Assembly: GCA_963798775.1 (NCBI GenBank) | Contig: CAWCUK010000004.1 | Coordinates: 744,001-808,000 of the forward strand | DNA: 64,000 nt | Origin: CAWCUK01 sp963798775 | GTDB lineage: Bacteria; Bacteroidota; Ignavibacteria; Ignavibacteriales; Ignavibacteriaceae | Direction: 5' to 3' | In this document: positions 1-9,021 of the stretch, piece by piece | How the letters are laid out: each line of letters opens with the position of its first letter | Numbering within the stretch: position 1 is the stretch's first letter | Notes under the pieces: generated by a model | Database searches by the model: none | Seen by the model: only the letters and a program-made list of their open reading frames with translations | Told to the model about the DNA's origin: nothing | Made by a program: the position numbers and the translations under genes

Positions 1-765
1 TTTAACGGTGTTTATGAAATCTCAAAAGATTTTCGTAATGAAGGAATGGATAGGACACACAATCCTGAATTTACTATGATGGAAATGTATGTGCCTTACA
101 AAGATTATGAATGGATGATGAACTTTGTAGAAAAAATGATTGAAAAAATTGCCAATGAGGTTTTTGATACAATTGAATTTTCATATGAAGGAAAACAAAT
201 TAATTTTACCGCTCCCTGGCAACGTGTTTCAATGATTGAGGCACTTAAAGAAGAAACCGGAGTTGATGTTTTATCGGCTACTGTTGATGAATTAAAGCAG
301 ACCGCGAAACAACATGGAATTGATCTTAAAAATATTGAAGGCAGGGCAAAATTAATTGATGAAATTTTTAGTGAAGTTGTTCAGCCTAAATTAATTCAGC
401 CGACATTTGTGATTGATTATCCCATTGAACTTTCTCCGCTTGCAAAAAAACATCGTTCTAAAGAGGGAGTTGTTGAAAGATTTGAGGGATATGTTGCCGG
501 TCGAGAAATTTGTAATGCTTTTTCTGAATTAAATGATCCGATAGATCAAAAAGAAAGATTTATCGGACAGGGAAAAATGCTTGAAGCGGGTGACGAAGAA
601 GCTCATCAAATAGATGAAGATTTTATTAGAGCACTTGAATACGGAATGCCGCCTACCGCAGGACTCGGGATTGGCATCGATCGTTTAGTTATGCTTTTAA
701 CAAATCAATCTTCAATTAGAGATGTTATATTCTTCCCGCAAATGAAACCGGAAGTAAAGGCATAG
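1..765 (+). CDS. lysS: Lysyl-tRNA synthetase, C-terminal part (5' end outside window)
   Basis: Class II lysyl-tRNA synthetase, which charges tRNA-Lys in the cytoplasm. The frame is open from base 1, so the gene is cut by the window edge; about 254 C-terminal residues are visible. The visible part starts inside the catalytic core (VYEISKDFRNEGMDRTHNPE, the motif 2 region) and includes class II motif 3 (GLGIGIDRL, near visible residue 221) just before the C-terminus. The stop is TAG at 763-765. No frameshift is seen here, unlike the genes that follow. The family assignment is secure from these motifs; the N-terminal anticodon-binding domain is not in view. Confidence 0.96.
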   Translation, partial: FNGVYEISKDFRNEGMDRTHNPEFTMMEMYVPYKDYEWMMNFVEKMIEKIANEVFDTIEFSYEGKQINFTAPWQRVSMIEALKEETGVDVLSATVDELKQTAKQHGIDLKNIEGRAKLIDEIFSEVVQPKLIQPTFVIDYPIELSPLAKKHRSKEGVVERFEGYVAGREICNAFSELNDPIDQKERFIGQGKMLEAGDEEAHQIDEDFIRALEYGMPPTAGLGIGIDRLVMLLTNQSSIRDVIFFPQMKPEVKA

Positions 766-837
766 TTAATTATTTTTCTTAACTGTTATGTTTAATTATT
801 TTTTAAATTAGCTACTGGTATAAAAAAGTATCCTAGA

Positions 838-1794
838 ATGAAAAAGATTTTTTTACTTTTTGCTGTATTCGCTGTATTTTCGCAGACATTCTCCCAAACA
901 AAATCTTTGTCGTTAGATACCAAGGATCAAGTTTATCTTCCGCTTGATTCAGCAAACACCGCGATTAAATATCCTAAAAGCCTGCAGCTTTATAAATTAA
1001 ATAATTACAAAGCTGATCCTTTTGAAACCAAATTAAATTACGGTATTCTAGGGGGAATAGGGACTGTATTTTTAGGGACCGGAATCGCAATCCATATTTA
1101 TCAGAGAAACGCGTGGTGGAGCAGCGATAGAACCAGTTTCCATTTTCAAAATGATTGGAGTTACGCTCTTTCCATTGATAAAGTAGGGCATTTTTACGCG
1201 GGCACTTTACTAGCGCATGCTTTTTCTGCAGGATTAGAAGCCGGTAATTTTCAATCTGAACAAGCGGCTGTTTATGGTACCGCCGCAGCTTTAGCTTTTC
1301 AACTTTACGTTGAAATTGAAGATGGTTTCGGCAAAGACTGGGGATTTAGTCCCGGAGACGCTACTGCTGATTTTCTTGGCGCAAGTTACGGATTGGCGCA
1401 ATATTATTACCCGTTCTTAAAGAATTTCCAATTCCGTTTTAGCTATTTTCCTTCTCAGAAAATGAGAGAAGGATTACATCCGGGAAATGGCATTGATGAC
1501 TATGAAGGCCAAAAATATTGGATGAGTATGCGCTTGAAGAATTTATTACCTGAAAAAGCCGCAAAATATTGGCCTGCTTTTTTAATGCTTTCCGCGGGCG
1601 TAGGAGTAAAAAATTTAGACGGCAGCGGCGGCGGCGAGAGAGATATTTATATCGCATTGGATCTGGATGCCGAAGAAATTCCACTATACGGTAAAGGTTG
1701 GCAGTTTATTAAAAACACTTTAAATTATTTTCATTTTCCTTTGCCCGGGGTTCGAATCTCTCCCAAGGGCGCATTTTTCGTTTTCTGTTATTAG
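838..1794 (+). CDS. DUF2279 family exported/membrane protein
   Basis: A 318-residue protein with an N-terminal signal sequence (about residues 1-20, ending SQTFSQ). A hydrophobic segment follows at about 68-88, then the conserved region of the DUF2279 (YfiM-like) family: DKVGHFYAG near 114 and DWGFSPGDATADFLG near 167-181. The family is common in Bacteroidota and has no established biochemical function; it is probably envelope-associated. The ATG follows a 72-base gap after lysS. Its TAG stop lies 12 bases before the next gene, so it may be co-transcribed with the glycosyltransferase. The 3' end contains a string resembling a tRNA T-arm, judged a coincidence. Confidence 0.72.
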   Translation: MKKIFLLFAVFAVFSQTFSQTKSLSLDTKDQVYLPLDSANTAIKYPKSLQLYKLNNYKADPFETKLNYGILGGIGTVFLGTGIAIHIYQRNAWWSSDRTSFHFQNDWSYALSIDKVGHFYAGTLLAHAFSAGLEAGNFQSEQAAVYGTAAALAFQLYVEIEDGFGKDWGFSPGDATADFLGASYGLAQYYYPFLKNFQFRFSYFPSQKMREGLHPGNGIDDYEGQKYWMSMRLKNLLPEKAAKYWPAFLMLSAGVGVKNLDGSGGGERDIYIALDLDAEEIPLYGKGWQFIKNTLNYFHFPLPGVRISPKGAFFVFCY

Positions 1795-1806
1795 GTAGGA
1801 GCGAAA

Positions 1807-2535
1807 TTGAACTTCAGTATAATTATTCCAACTTTGAATGAAGAAAAACTGCTGCCTAAACTGCTGCGGCAATTAACCGAATCTGCGTCAAACAAAAAAT
1901 ATTCCTATGAAATAATTGTGTCTGACGGCTGCAGTAAAGACGGTACAATTAAAATAGCATTACAATACGCTGATATAGTTAAAGTTCACGCCGGCGATGA
2001 AAAACAGAATATCGCGTTGGGAAGAAATGTGGGCGCGGAATTTGCATCCGGTGACATATTAATCTTTTTAAATGGTGATATACTTCTGCCTAATCCTACC
2101 GTTTTTTTTGATTATCTCAACAGAAATTTTGTAAAAAGTAAATATCTTGCGATGACCTGCAAAGTAAAAGTTTTTCCTGAAGAAGAAATTTTAGCCGATA
2201 AAATATTTCACGGCGCGTACAACAAGTATTTCAAATTATTAAATAAAATAGGAATCGGGATGGGGAGAGGGGAATGCATGATTATAAGAAATGAAATATT
2301 TCAAAATGTAAACGGATTTAACCCTTCATTAGCAGCCGGTGAAGATTTTGATCTTTTTAGGAGAATCAGAAAATTAGGACCTATTTTATTCGCTAGCGAT
2401 ATTTGCATTTATGAATCTCCTAGACGATTTAGAAAATTAGGTTATAAAGGTGTTACTTGGAGTTGGGTAAAAAACGGATTTTCCGTATTCTTAAAAAACA
2501 AATCAATTTCAAAAGAATGGGAACAGGTAAGATAA
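1807..2535 (+). CDS. Glycosyltransferase family 2
   Basis: A 242-residue GT-A fold glycosyltransferase, expected to transfer a sugar from a nucleotide-sugar donor to a lipid or surface glycan on the cytoplasmic side. It opens with the classic GT2 strand FSIIIPTLNEEKLLPKLL, then VSDGCSKDGT (donor-binding Asp) and FLNGDILLPN in the place of the DxD metal site. The acceptor-side GEDFDLFRR region is near residue 181. The start is TTG at 1807, preceded by a strong ribosome binding site (TAGGTAGGAGCGAAA), which decides the start. It is followed after one base by a Wzi-like gene, which suggests a surface polysaccharide role by inference. Substrate unknown. Confidence 0.85.
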   Translation: MNFSIIIPTLNEEKLLPKLLRQLTESASNKKYSYEIIVSDGCSKDGTIKIALQYADIVKVHAGDEKQNIALGRNVGAEFASGDILIFLNGDILLPNPTVFFDYLNRNFVKSKYLAMTCKVKVFPEEEILADKIFHGAYNKYFKLLNKIGIGMGRGECMIIRNEIFQNVNGFNPSLAAGEDFDLFRRIRKLGPILFASDICIYESPRRFRKLGYKGVTWSWVKNGFSVFLKNKSISKEWEQVR

Positions 2536-2536
2536 A

Positions 2537-4179
2537 TTGAAGAAAATCTTTACTGTAATATTTTTATTCCCGGTTTTATTATTTGCCCAATCTGAATATG
2601 TGGACGCGAATAACTCAGTCTATAGCTTTTTAGAACGAATGGAAACACTTCATTTGATAAAGAACTATAATAGTTTTGAGATACCAAAAACTCGAAAAGA
2701 AGTTGTCGGATATATAAAGCAAGTTATTATAAATGAAGATGAACTTGATAAATCAGATTTTGAAACATTGCAGGATTTAAAAATTGAATTTGAGTATGAA
2801 ATTTCAAAAAGTTTATCAATTCTCAATCATTACTGGGGAAAGGCAGTTTTAATTTATTTTCTCAGAGCCAGAAATATCTTTTTTATTTAGTTGATGATAA
2901 AGCAAATATTTTTGTAAATATTCTAGGTGAAGGCGAGATAATCGGGAAATATCAATCCGGCAAAAACTACAATTCAGCCTTAGGAATTATCGGCGGCGAA
3001 ATAAGAGGAACATTTTTAAATAAATTCGGATTCTTTATAAAAGGGACAAACGGCAAAGCTTTCGGAGATAAAACCGCCGCTGTTTTAAGAAAAAGTTTAA
3101 GCAATAACTATAAATTTAATGAAAAACCGGATGAGACTTTTTTCGATGAAACTTAAGGATATTTTACCGCTGATTTTGATTTAGTAAAATTTAAAATCGG
3201 CAGTGACAGAATGTTAATCGGTTACGGTCCTGCTAAATTTATTCTGGGTGACAATTCTCCGCTTTTCAATTATATAAGTTTAAACCTTAATTATAAATTT
3301 TTTACTTTTTCCTATTTCCACGGAAAATTATTAGGTAACGCCGCTTATCACGATGATACTGTTACCGGAGGATCTGAGTTTGTAACCGAAAAATATATGG
3401 GCTATCATAGAATCGGTTTTAACATTTCCGATGATCTAAATTTTGGATTGGGAGAAGTTATAATATACGGCGACCGTCCGATTGATTTAAGTTATCTGAA
3501 TCCTTTTAATTTTTATAAATCCACAGAACATGCAAACAGAGATCGTGATAATTCGATGCTGTTTATTGATTTAAATAATAAATCCCTAAAGGGCTTAAAA
3601 ATTTATGCGTCTCTATTATTAGATGATATAACTTTTGAAAAATTGGGAAGCGGATGGTACGGCAATCAGACCATTTTAAATGCCGGAATTTATTCATCTA
3701 ATTTATATAAAATTCTGCCTTTGGATTTAGAATTACAATATTTAAAAATTGATCCTTATGTATACACACATCGCTTAAGCAGAAATAATTATACAAACTT
3801 CGGCTATAATTTAGGCTCGAATCTTCAGCCGAACAGTGAATTGTTTTTTAGTAAAATTAATTTTAGGTTTAATAACAGGGTGAATGTATCGGCCGGATTT
3901 TCTTACGCTATACACGGCGCAAATCCTATTGACGCTAAAGGAAGTATTAAAAATGTAGGCGGAAATATTGCGTTGGGGCATCGTGTATTTGATTCCGAGA
4001 CAGTACATTTTTTAGATGGTGATTTAGAATACTCAAGAAGATTATTTGCATCTTTAAATTATGAGCCATATAATCAAGTTATGATTCAAATATCATCCGC
4101 TTTTATTAATAACTCTTTACAGCAAAATTTAACGAATAAATATTCTGAATTGTTCCTCAATTTATCTATCAAATTATAA
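2537..4179 (+). CDS. Wzi-like capsule assembly / outer membrane beta-barrel protein (frameshift and in-frame stop)
   Basis: Reading across one frameshift gives a protein of about 547 residues. It has a signal peptide (MKKIFTVIFLFPVLLFAQ), a short alpha-helical N-terminal region (SVYSFLERMETLHLI) and many amphipathic beta strands, as in the capsule assembly Wzi family of outer membrane barrels. The start is TTG at 2537, two bases after the GT2 stop. The first frame ends at 2890. The true frame is recovered from about 2855 (QKYLFYLVDDK), runs to an in-frame TAA at 3154-3156, and continues in the same frame (MLIGYGPAKFILGDNS) to 4179. The breaks fit one missing base plus one miscalled codon. The Wzi label rests on architecture and the N-terminal motif; another outer membrane barrel family is possible. 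Confidence 0.6.
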
Positions 4180-4197
4180 CCTTTGCACGGAGTTTAA

Positions 4198-5821
4198 ATG
4201 AACTTCAACAGAATTAAAATACCTTTTACTATAATAGTCCTTACTTTAGGAATTGTACTGGGAACACAGATAGAAAAGGTTTTTTCCGGAGACAATTTAA
4301 GAGACAGTATTGTAAAATTTAATGATGTTTTGACTTATACTGAAAAATATTATGTAGAAGATGTTGATACTCAAAAACTAGTTGAAGCGGCTATAAATGG
4401 CATGTTAAGTAAGCTCGATCCTCATTCTGTTTATATTCCGGCAAAGCAAATGGAATCAGTAGAAGAATCTTTTCGCGGCGATTTTGACGGAATAGGAATT
4501 GAATTTCAAATTGTTAATGATACATTAACGGTAGTTTCACCTATTAGCGGGGGACCAAGCGAAGAATTGGGAATTATGTCCGGCGATAGAATAATAAAAA
4601 TTGACAGTGAAAGAAGCAATAGGAATTACTAACGATGAAGTTAGAGATAAACTAAGAGGAAAAGCCGGAACAAAAGTCAACGTTACAATTAGTCCGCCAT
4701 GGTATTAAAGAACCAATAAAATATGAAATTACCCGGGCATAAAATTCCACTTTATTCAGTGGATACTCATTTTATGTTAGATCAAAAACCGGATATGTAA
4801 GTGTTTCCCGTTTTTCTGAAACAACATTATGATGAATTAACCAAAGCTTTAAATGATCTTAAAAAATAAAGGAATGAAACAGCTTATTTTAGATCTTAGA
4901 GGAAATCCGGGAGGATATTTAAATCAGGCGGTTAAAATTGCCGATCTTTTTATTAGCGGTGATAAAAAAATTGTTTATACAAAAGGAAGAAGATCAGAAT
5001 TTGATGAAGAATATGATGCGTCGGAAACTTCAGCCTTATGAAAAAATTCCTTTAATAATTTTGGTAAATAAAGGAAGCGCTTCGGCAAGTGAAATTGTTT
5101 CCGGCGCTGTGCAGGATTGGGATAGAGGTTTAATTGTCGGTGAAACTACTTTCGGAAAAGGTTTAGTTCAGCGTCAATTTTCATTTCCGGATAATTCGGC
5201 TCTAAGACTTACGATTTCCCGATATTACACTCCTTCCGGAAGGTTAATTCAAAGAGATTATAAAGATGTGAAAAATAAAGAAGAATATTATTCCGAAGCC
5301 GGAGATGAAAATGAAAAAGAAGGCGATAATTTAACACACACAGTTGAGGAAGATTCACTCGTCCTGAATATAAAACCAAAGGCGGAAGAATAGTTTACGG
5401 CGGCGGAGGAATTACTCCCGATTATATTGTAAAAGCAAAAGATATTATCCGAATAAACAACTAGATTTGTTAAAAAATAATTTGTTTTATCAGTTTATAC
5501 TCAGTTATCTTAGACACCATAAAGCAGGAATAATAAGACCAATACGGTAATGATTTAGATAAATTTATTAGTGATTTTAATTTTACTCAGCAGGATGTAA
5601 ATAAATTTATTTCATTTAACTAAAATCTAAAGATAGTTGAATTTGATGAAGATGAATTTAATACTGATAAAGAATATATAACTGCTAGGTTAAAAGCACA
5701 AATGGCAAGAAATTTTTGGAAAAATAAAGGATGGTATTCGGTTTTATTGAAAGAAGATAATCAATTAGAAAAAGCTGAAACTCTTTTTGGCGAGGCGAAA
5801 GATTTGGCAAAATTGAAATGA
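4198..5821 (+). CDS. S41 family carboxy-terminal processing peptidase (multiple frameshifts)
   Basis: C-terminal processing protease with an N-terminal membrane anchor or signal (residues about 9-25), a PDZ domain (GIGIEFQIVNDTLTVVSPI, then GDRIIKIDSE) and an S41 catalytic domain. The catalytic Ser is in NKGSASASEIVSGA (about 5070-5110) and the catalytic Lys in TTFGKGLVQRQF (about 5145-5175). LILDLRGNPGGYL is also present. The gene is broken by at least six frameshifts, near 4610-4640, 4690-4740, 4790-4830, 5030, 5365 and 5450-5530, with further breaks or stops in the C-terminal tail. Reading across them restores about 540 residues ending in LAKLK at TGA 5819-5821. The protein would act in the periplasm. 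The stop overlaps the next ATG (ATGA). Confidence 0.85.
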
Positions 5822-6640
5822 AGAAAAAGATGAAATTACTGATCTTCATTCCTTTAATATTTTTATTTTCGGCACCGACTTTCGAACATAAGAACGAAAC
5901 ATTTTTCTATACTTTTTCATCCGATAAAAAATTAGAAGTAGGTGAAGAATTAACTTATGTAGTTAATTATTCTTTTTGGAAATTAGGAGAAGTAAAAACT
6001 AAAATTATAGAAAAAGAAGAAATAGACGGAAAAACTTTCTATAAAACTTTAGCTTATATAGATTCATATAATGGTATTCCGTTCGTAGACCTTCATCAAA
6101 TTTACAAAAGTACATTAAACCAAAATTATTATTCTTCACATTTTAGAGGGCTTATAAAATATGAAGATTATACCTCTTACACCGATTATTTTTTTCATTA
6201 TGACAGTTCTTATGTAAGAATACAAAAAGGAAAAATTAATCCGCCGCAGGTTTGGACCGATTCAACAGCCGAAATTCATAAACAATACAGGACGGGCTTT
6301 CTATACTTTTTTATGCAAGAATAAATTCCGGCCAAAAATATTCGGTGAATATACCCGGATTTGTTAATGAAAAAATTGTTTATACCGACATAAATTTTTA
6401 TAATGAGATTTCCGGAGTAAATATTGATGCAGTTGATTATGATATAGCTTGTGTAAGATTAGACGGAGAAACTAATTTTATTAGTATTTTCGGGCTTACC
6501 GGATATTTTGAAGGCTGGTTTTCCGATGATGAGGCGGCAGTTCCAATATTAGCCAAAATGAAAGTTTTAATAGGAAATATAACTTTACAATTAACCGAAT
6601 GGAAACGAACGGATGGACTCCACCAAAATATCAAGAATAA
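5818..6640 (+). CDS. DUF3108 domain protein (frameshifted)
   Basis: A periplasmic or exported protein of about 273 residues when two shifts are repaired. It has a signal peptide (KLLIFIPLIFLFSAP) followed by the DUF3108 pattern KLEVGEELTYVVNYSFWKLGE. The first frame closes at 6324 after YRTGFLYF. The correct frame resumes near 6300 (INSGQKYSVNIPGFVNEKIV) and runs to about 6613. A second shift there restores the natural ending WTPPKYQE with TAA at 6638-6640. The family has no assigned enzymatic role. The ATG overlaps the protease stop by the ATGA arrangement, so the two genes are probably translationally coupled. Confidence 0.68.
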
Positions 6641-7168
6641 ATCAAGAAGAAAAATTATTCCCTTATTTAGAATTTTATCCAAAAATTGACGAAACTGTAT
6701 TTTTAGCTTCCGGAGTAAAAATCATCGGGGATGTTGAAATCGGCAAATTTTCCAGTGTTTGGTATAACACAGTTATACGAGGTGATGTTAATTATATTAA
6801 AATAGGAGAAAAAACAAATATTCAAGATTGTATCAATGCTTCACGTTACCAACGGAAAATTTCCTTTGAATATCGGAAGCTGTGTAACAATAGGGCATTC
6901 CGTAACTTTGCATGGATGCACAATTAAAAATTATTGTTTGATTGGAATGGGAGCCGTAATTTTAGACGGTGCTGTTGTTGAAGAGAATTCAATGGTTGCC
7001 GCCGGAGCTGTTGTGAAACCTAATTTTATTGTACCAAGTAAAAAATTAGTAGCCGGAGTGCCGGCAAAAGTTGTACGTAATCTTACTGATGAAGAAATAG
7101 CGGATTTTGAACAATCGGCTTTACGATATAAAAAATATTCTGAAATAACTCAACAATCTTTTAAATAA
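6613..7168 (+). CDS. Gamma-class carbonic anhydrase family protein (frameshifted)
   Basis: Left-handed beta-helix protein of the gamma-carbonic anhydrase / YrdA-PaaY type, about 184 residues. Hexapeptide repeats are visible throughout (VKIIGDVEIGKFSSVWYNTV; CTIKNYCLIGMGAVILDGA). Three His that usually bind the metal are present: MLHVTNG, IGHSVTL and LHGC. The reading frame changes near 6830, so the first part ends at 6927 in the wrong frame and the second part is read from about 6834; one indel explains this. The ATG at 6613 lies inside the end of the preceding gene. The start is uncertain because no clear ribosome binding site is visible and the region is error-prone. Real CO2 hydration activity cannot be told from sequence. 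Confidence 0.82.
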
Positions 7169-7182
7169 ACCAATTTGGTAAT

Positions 7183-8056
7183 ATGTTTTTAAAAGTTTTG
7201 GGGAACAAGGGGTTCTATTCCTGTTCCCGGGAAAAATACTATTGAATATGGTGGAAATACTCCCTGTGTTGAAATTAGGAGTGATTCCGGTGAACTGTTG
7301 ATTTTTGACGGCGGCAGCGGGTTACGAGAATTAGGAAAATATTTAGCTTCCGACGGTTTAAGCGGCAAGGAATACAAAATTTTTATTACTCACTATCATT
7401 GGGATCATATTCAAGGTATTCCTTTTTTTCAACCCTTATTTAATGAAAAGAATAAAATTATTTTTTACGGCCAAACTTCAAACGGTGTAAACATTCAAGA
7501 TGTGCTAAGCCAGCAGATGACGCCGAGTTTTTTCCCGATAAAAATTGAAGAATTTATGGCCGAAGTGGATTTTGAAGAAGTTAACGCGAAAAAGAAATAT
7601 AACGTGAACGGAATGAATATCGAAACTTTTCAAGTCAATCATCCTTCTCCCACATTAACTTATAAAATTTCTTCCGGCGGTAAAATAGTTATTTATATGA
7701 CGGATAATGAGTTGCATTTGAATGATAAAAATAAAATTCCCGATGTTGAAGAAATAAAAAACTTAAATAACGATCTTATCAATTTTTGCAGTAATTGTGA
7801 CTATTTAATCCATGATTCGATGTACGATGAACCGACTGTTCACTCAAAAAAAGGGTGGGGCCATTCCGGTAATATTTCGTTGGCTTTATTTTCAATTTTA
7901 GCTAAAGTAAAAAATTTAGTTCTCTTTCATTACAATCCGGATTATTCCGACGCAAAAATTGACGCTTTATTGGATGAAACAAAATCTATTTTAAAGAAAA
8001 ATAATTCATCTATAAATTGCATCGCGGCTAAAGAAGGATTAGAAATTAATATTTAA
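7183..8056 (+). CDS. MBL-fold metallo-hydrolase (one frameshift)
   Basis: Metallo-beta-lactamase fold hydrolase of about 290 residues, similar to phosphodiesterase-like MBL proteins. The metal motif is THYHWDHIQGIPF (HxHxDH), with downstream ligand regions at VNHPSPTLTY, YLIHDSMYD and LVLFHYNP. The ATG at 7183 begins MFLKVLG. One extra G in the run at 7200-7203 throws the frame; removing it gives KVLGTRGSIPVPG, the typical N-terminus of this group with RGSxP, joined to IFDGGSGLRELG. The substrate is unknown: cyclic nucleotides, tRNA-like RNA and small-molecule esters are all used by relatives. Confidence 0.83.
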
Positions 8057-8105
8057 GTTAGAATTATTTAATCAAACTAAATTTAAGAAACTTTTTCTGG
8101 TTCAA

Positions 8106-8556
8106 GTGGTAAAAAATTTACAAGTTTATAGTACGCAAAAAAAAGGAATTCCTAAAAATTTAATACATAAATTAGTGAATTCATTAAAATATGATCTTCA
8201 ATTCAGTGTTTCTTCATTAATGATTAATTTTGTATCGGCCGATCAAATCACCTCTATTAATTCAACAATATTTAAATCATAATTATTCTACAGATATAAT
8301 TACATTTAATTATTCCGGCAGTAAAACTGAGTTAGACGGCGAACTATTTATTTCTACAGAAGACGCTGAATATTATGCTGAAAAATATGGCGTAAGCTTT
8401 ATGGAAGAAATTATTCGTTTGGTAATTCACGGAATTTTGCATATTGTTGGATATGATGATATGACGCCGAAAGACAAAACAGTAATGAAACAAATGGAAA
8501 ATAAATTGCTTAATAAGTATAAATTTGCTTTATTAACAATAAAGAAACTTAAATGA
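8106..8556 (+). CDS. ybeY: Endoribonuclease YbeY (one frameshift)
   Basis: YbeY metal-dependent endoribonuclease, involved in 16S rRNA maturation and ribosome quality control, about 149 residues after repair. The conserved STDIITFNYSG segment and metal motif HGILHIVGYDD are present; the third metal position is Asp rather than the usual His. An extra A near 8267-8270 (ACAATATTTA) shifts the frame: the upstream part reads VVKNLQVYSTQKKG from a GTG at 8106 in one frame, and the core reads from about 8270 in another. The GTG start is a best guess from the length of the family. The stop overlaps the smg start (ATGA). Confidence 0.85.
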
Positions 8557-9010
8557 TAACAAAAATAGTTAATGTTCTTAAAGAAATAGCAAAAAATTTA
8601 GATGAAACAAATTCAGCGGAAAATTTTTCTCAGTTATTAGAGAAGAATCAGAAAATAGATAAGCAAATAGTTGCCGCCGCCTACAGCTGGATTCACGAAA
8701 AAAAGTTAAGAGATGAAATTGAAAGCAATGATGAATTAATTACATCTTCTACAAGTTTAAGAATTTTTTCTGAAGAAGAAAAAGATGCTATCGGTTACGA
8801 AAATTATAATTATCTTTACCATTTTTATAATATTGGATTGCTGACGGCAAATGATCTTGAAGAAATTGTAGCACAACTTGTTCTGCTGGACGATATAAAT
8901 TAGATGAGGGAAATATAAATCTGTTAATTCTCGCGTTATATTTAGATACGGATAAATTTACGCTTCCCGGAAGCAGGCTGCTTTTATATTCTTCGGATAC
9001 AATAAATTAA
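8553..9010 (+). CDS. smg: DUF494 / Smg family protein (frameshift near the 3' end)
   Basis: Small acidic alpha-helical protein of the Smg/DUF494 family, about 152 residues. The first 116 residues are in one frame, ending LVLLDDIN at 8903. One missing base near 8897 restores the C-terminus (YKLDEGNINLLILALYLD and then SRLLLYSSDTIN) up to TAA at 9008-9010. The family sits next to topA or DNA-processing genes (dprA/smf-smg) in many bacteria, and here topA starts 11 bases downstream, which supports the call. The molecular function is not established. Confidence 0.75.
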
Positions 9011-9021
9011 AATAGAAAAAA

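Noticed and set aside
1744..1773. A string resembling a tRNA T-arm and acceptor (CCCGGGGTTCGAATCTCTCCC...GGGCGCA).
   Set aside because: No D-arm or anticodon arm fits upstream, the T stem pairs poorly, and the bases encode the natural C-terminus of the DUF2279 protein (FPLPGVRISPKGAFF).
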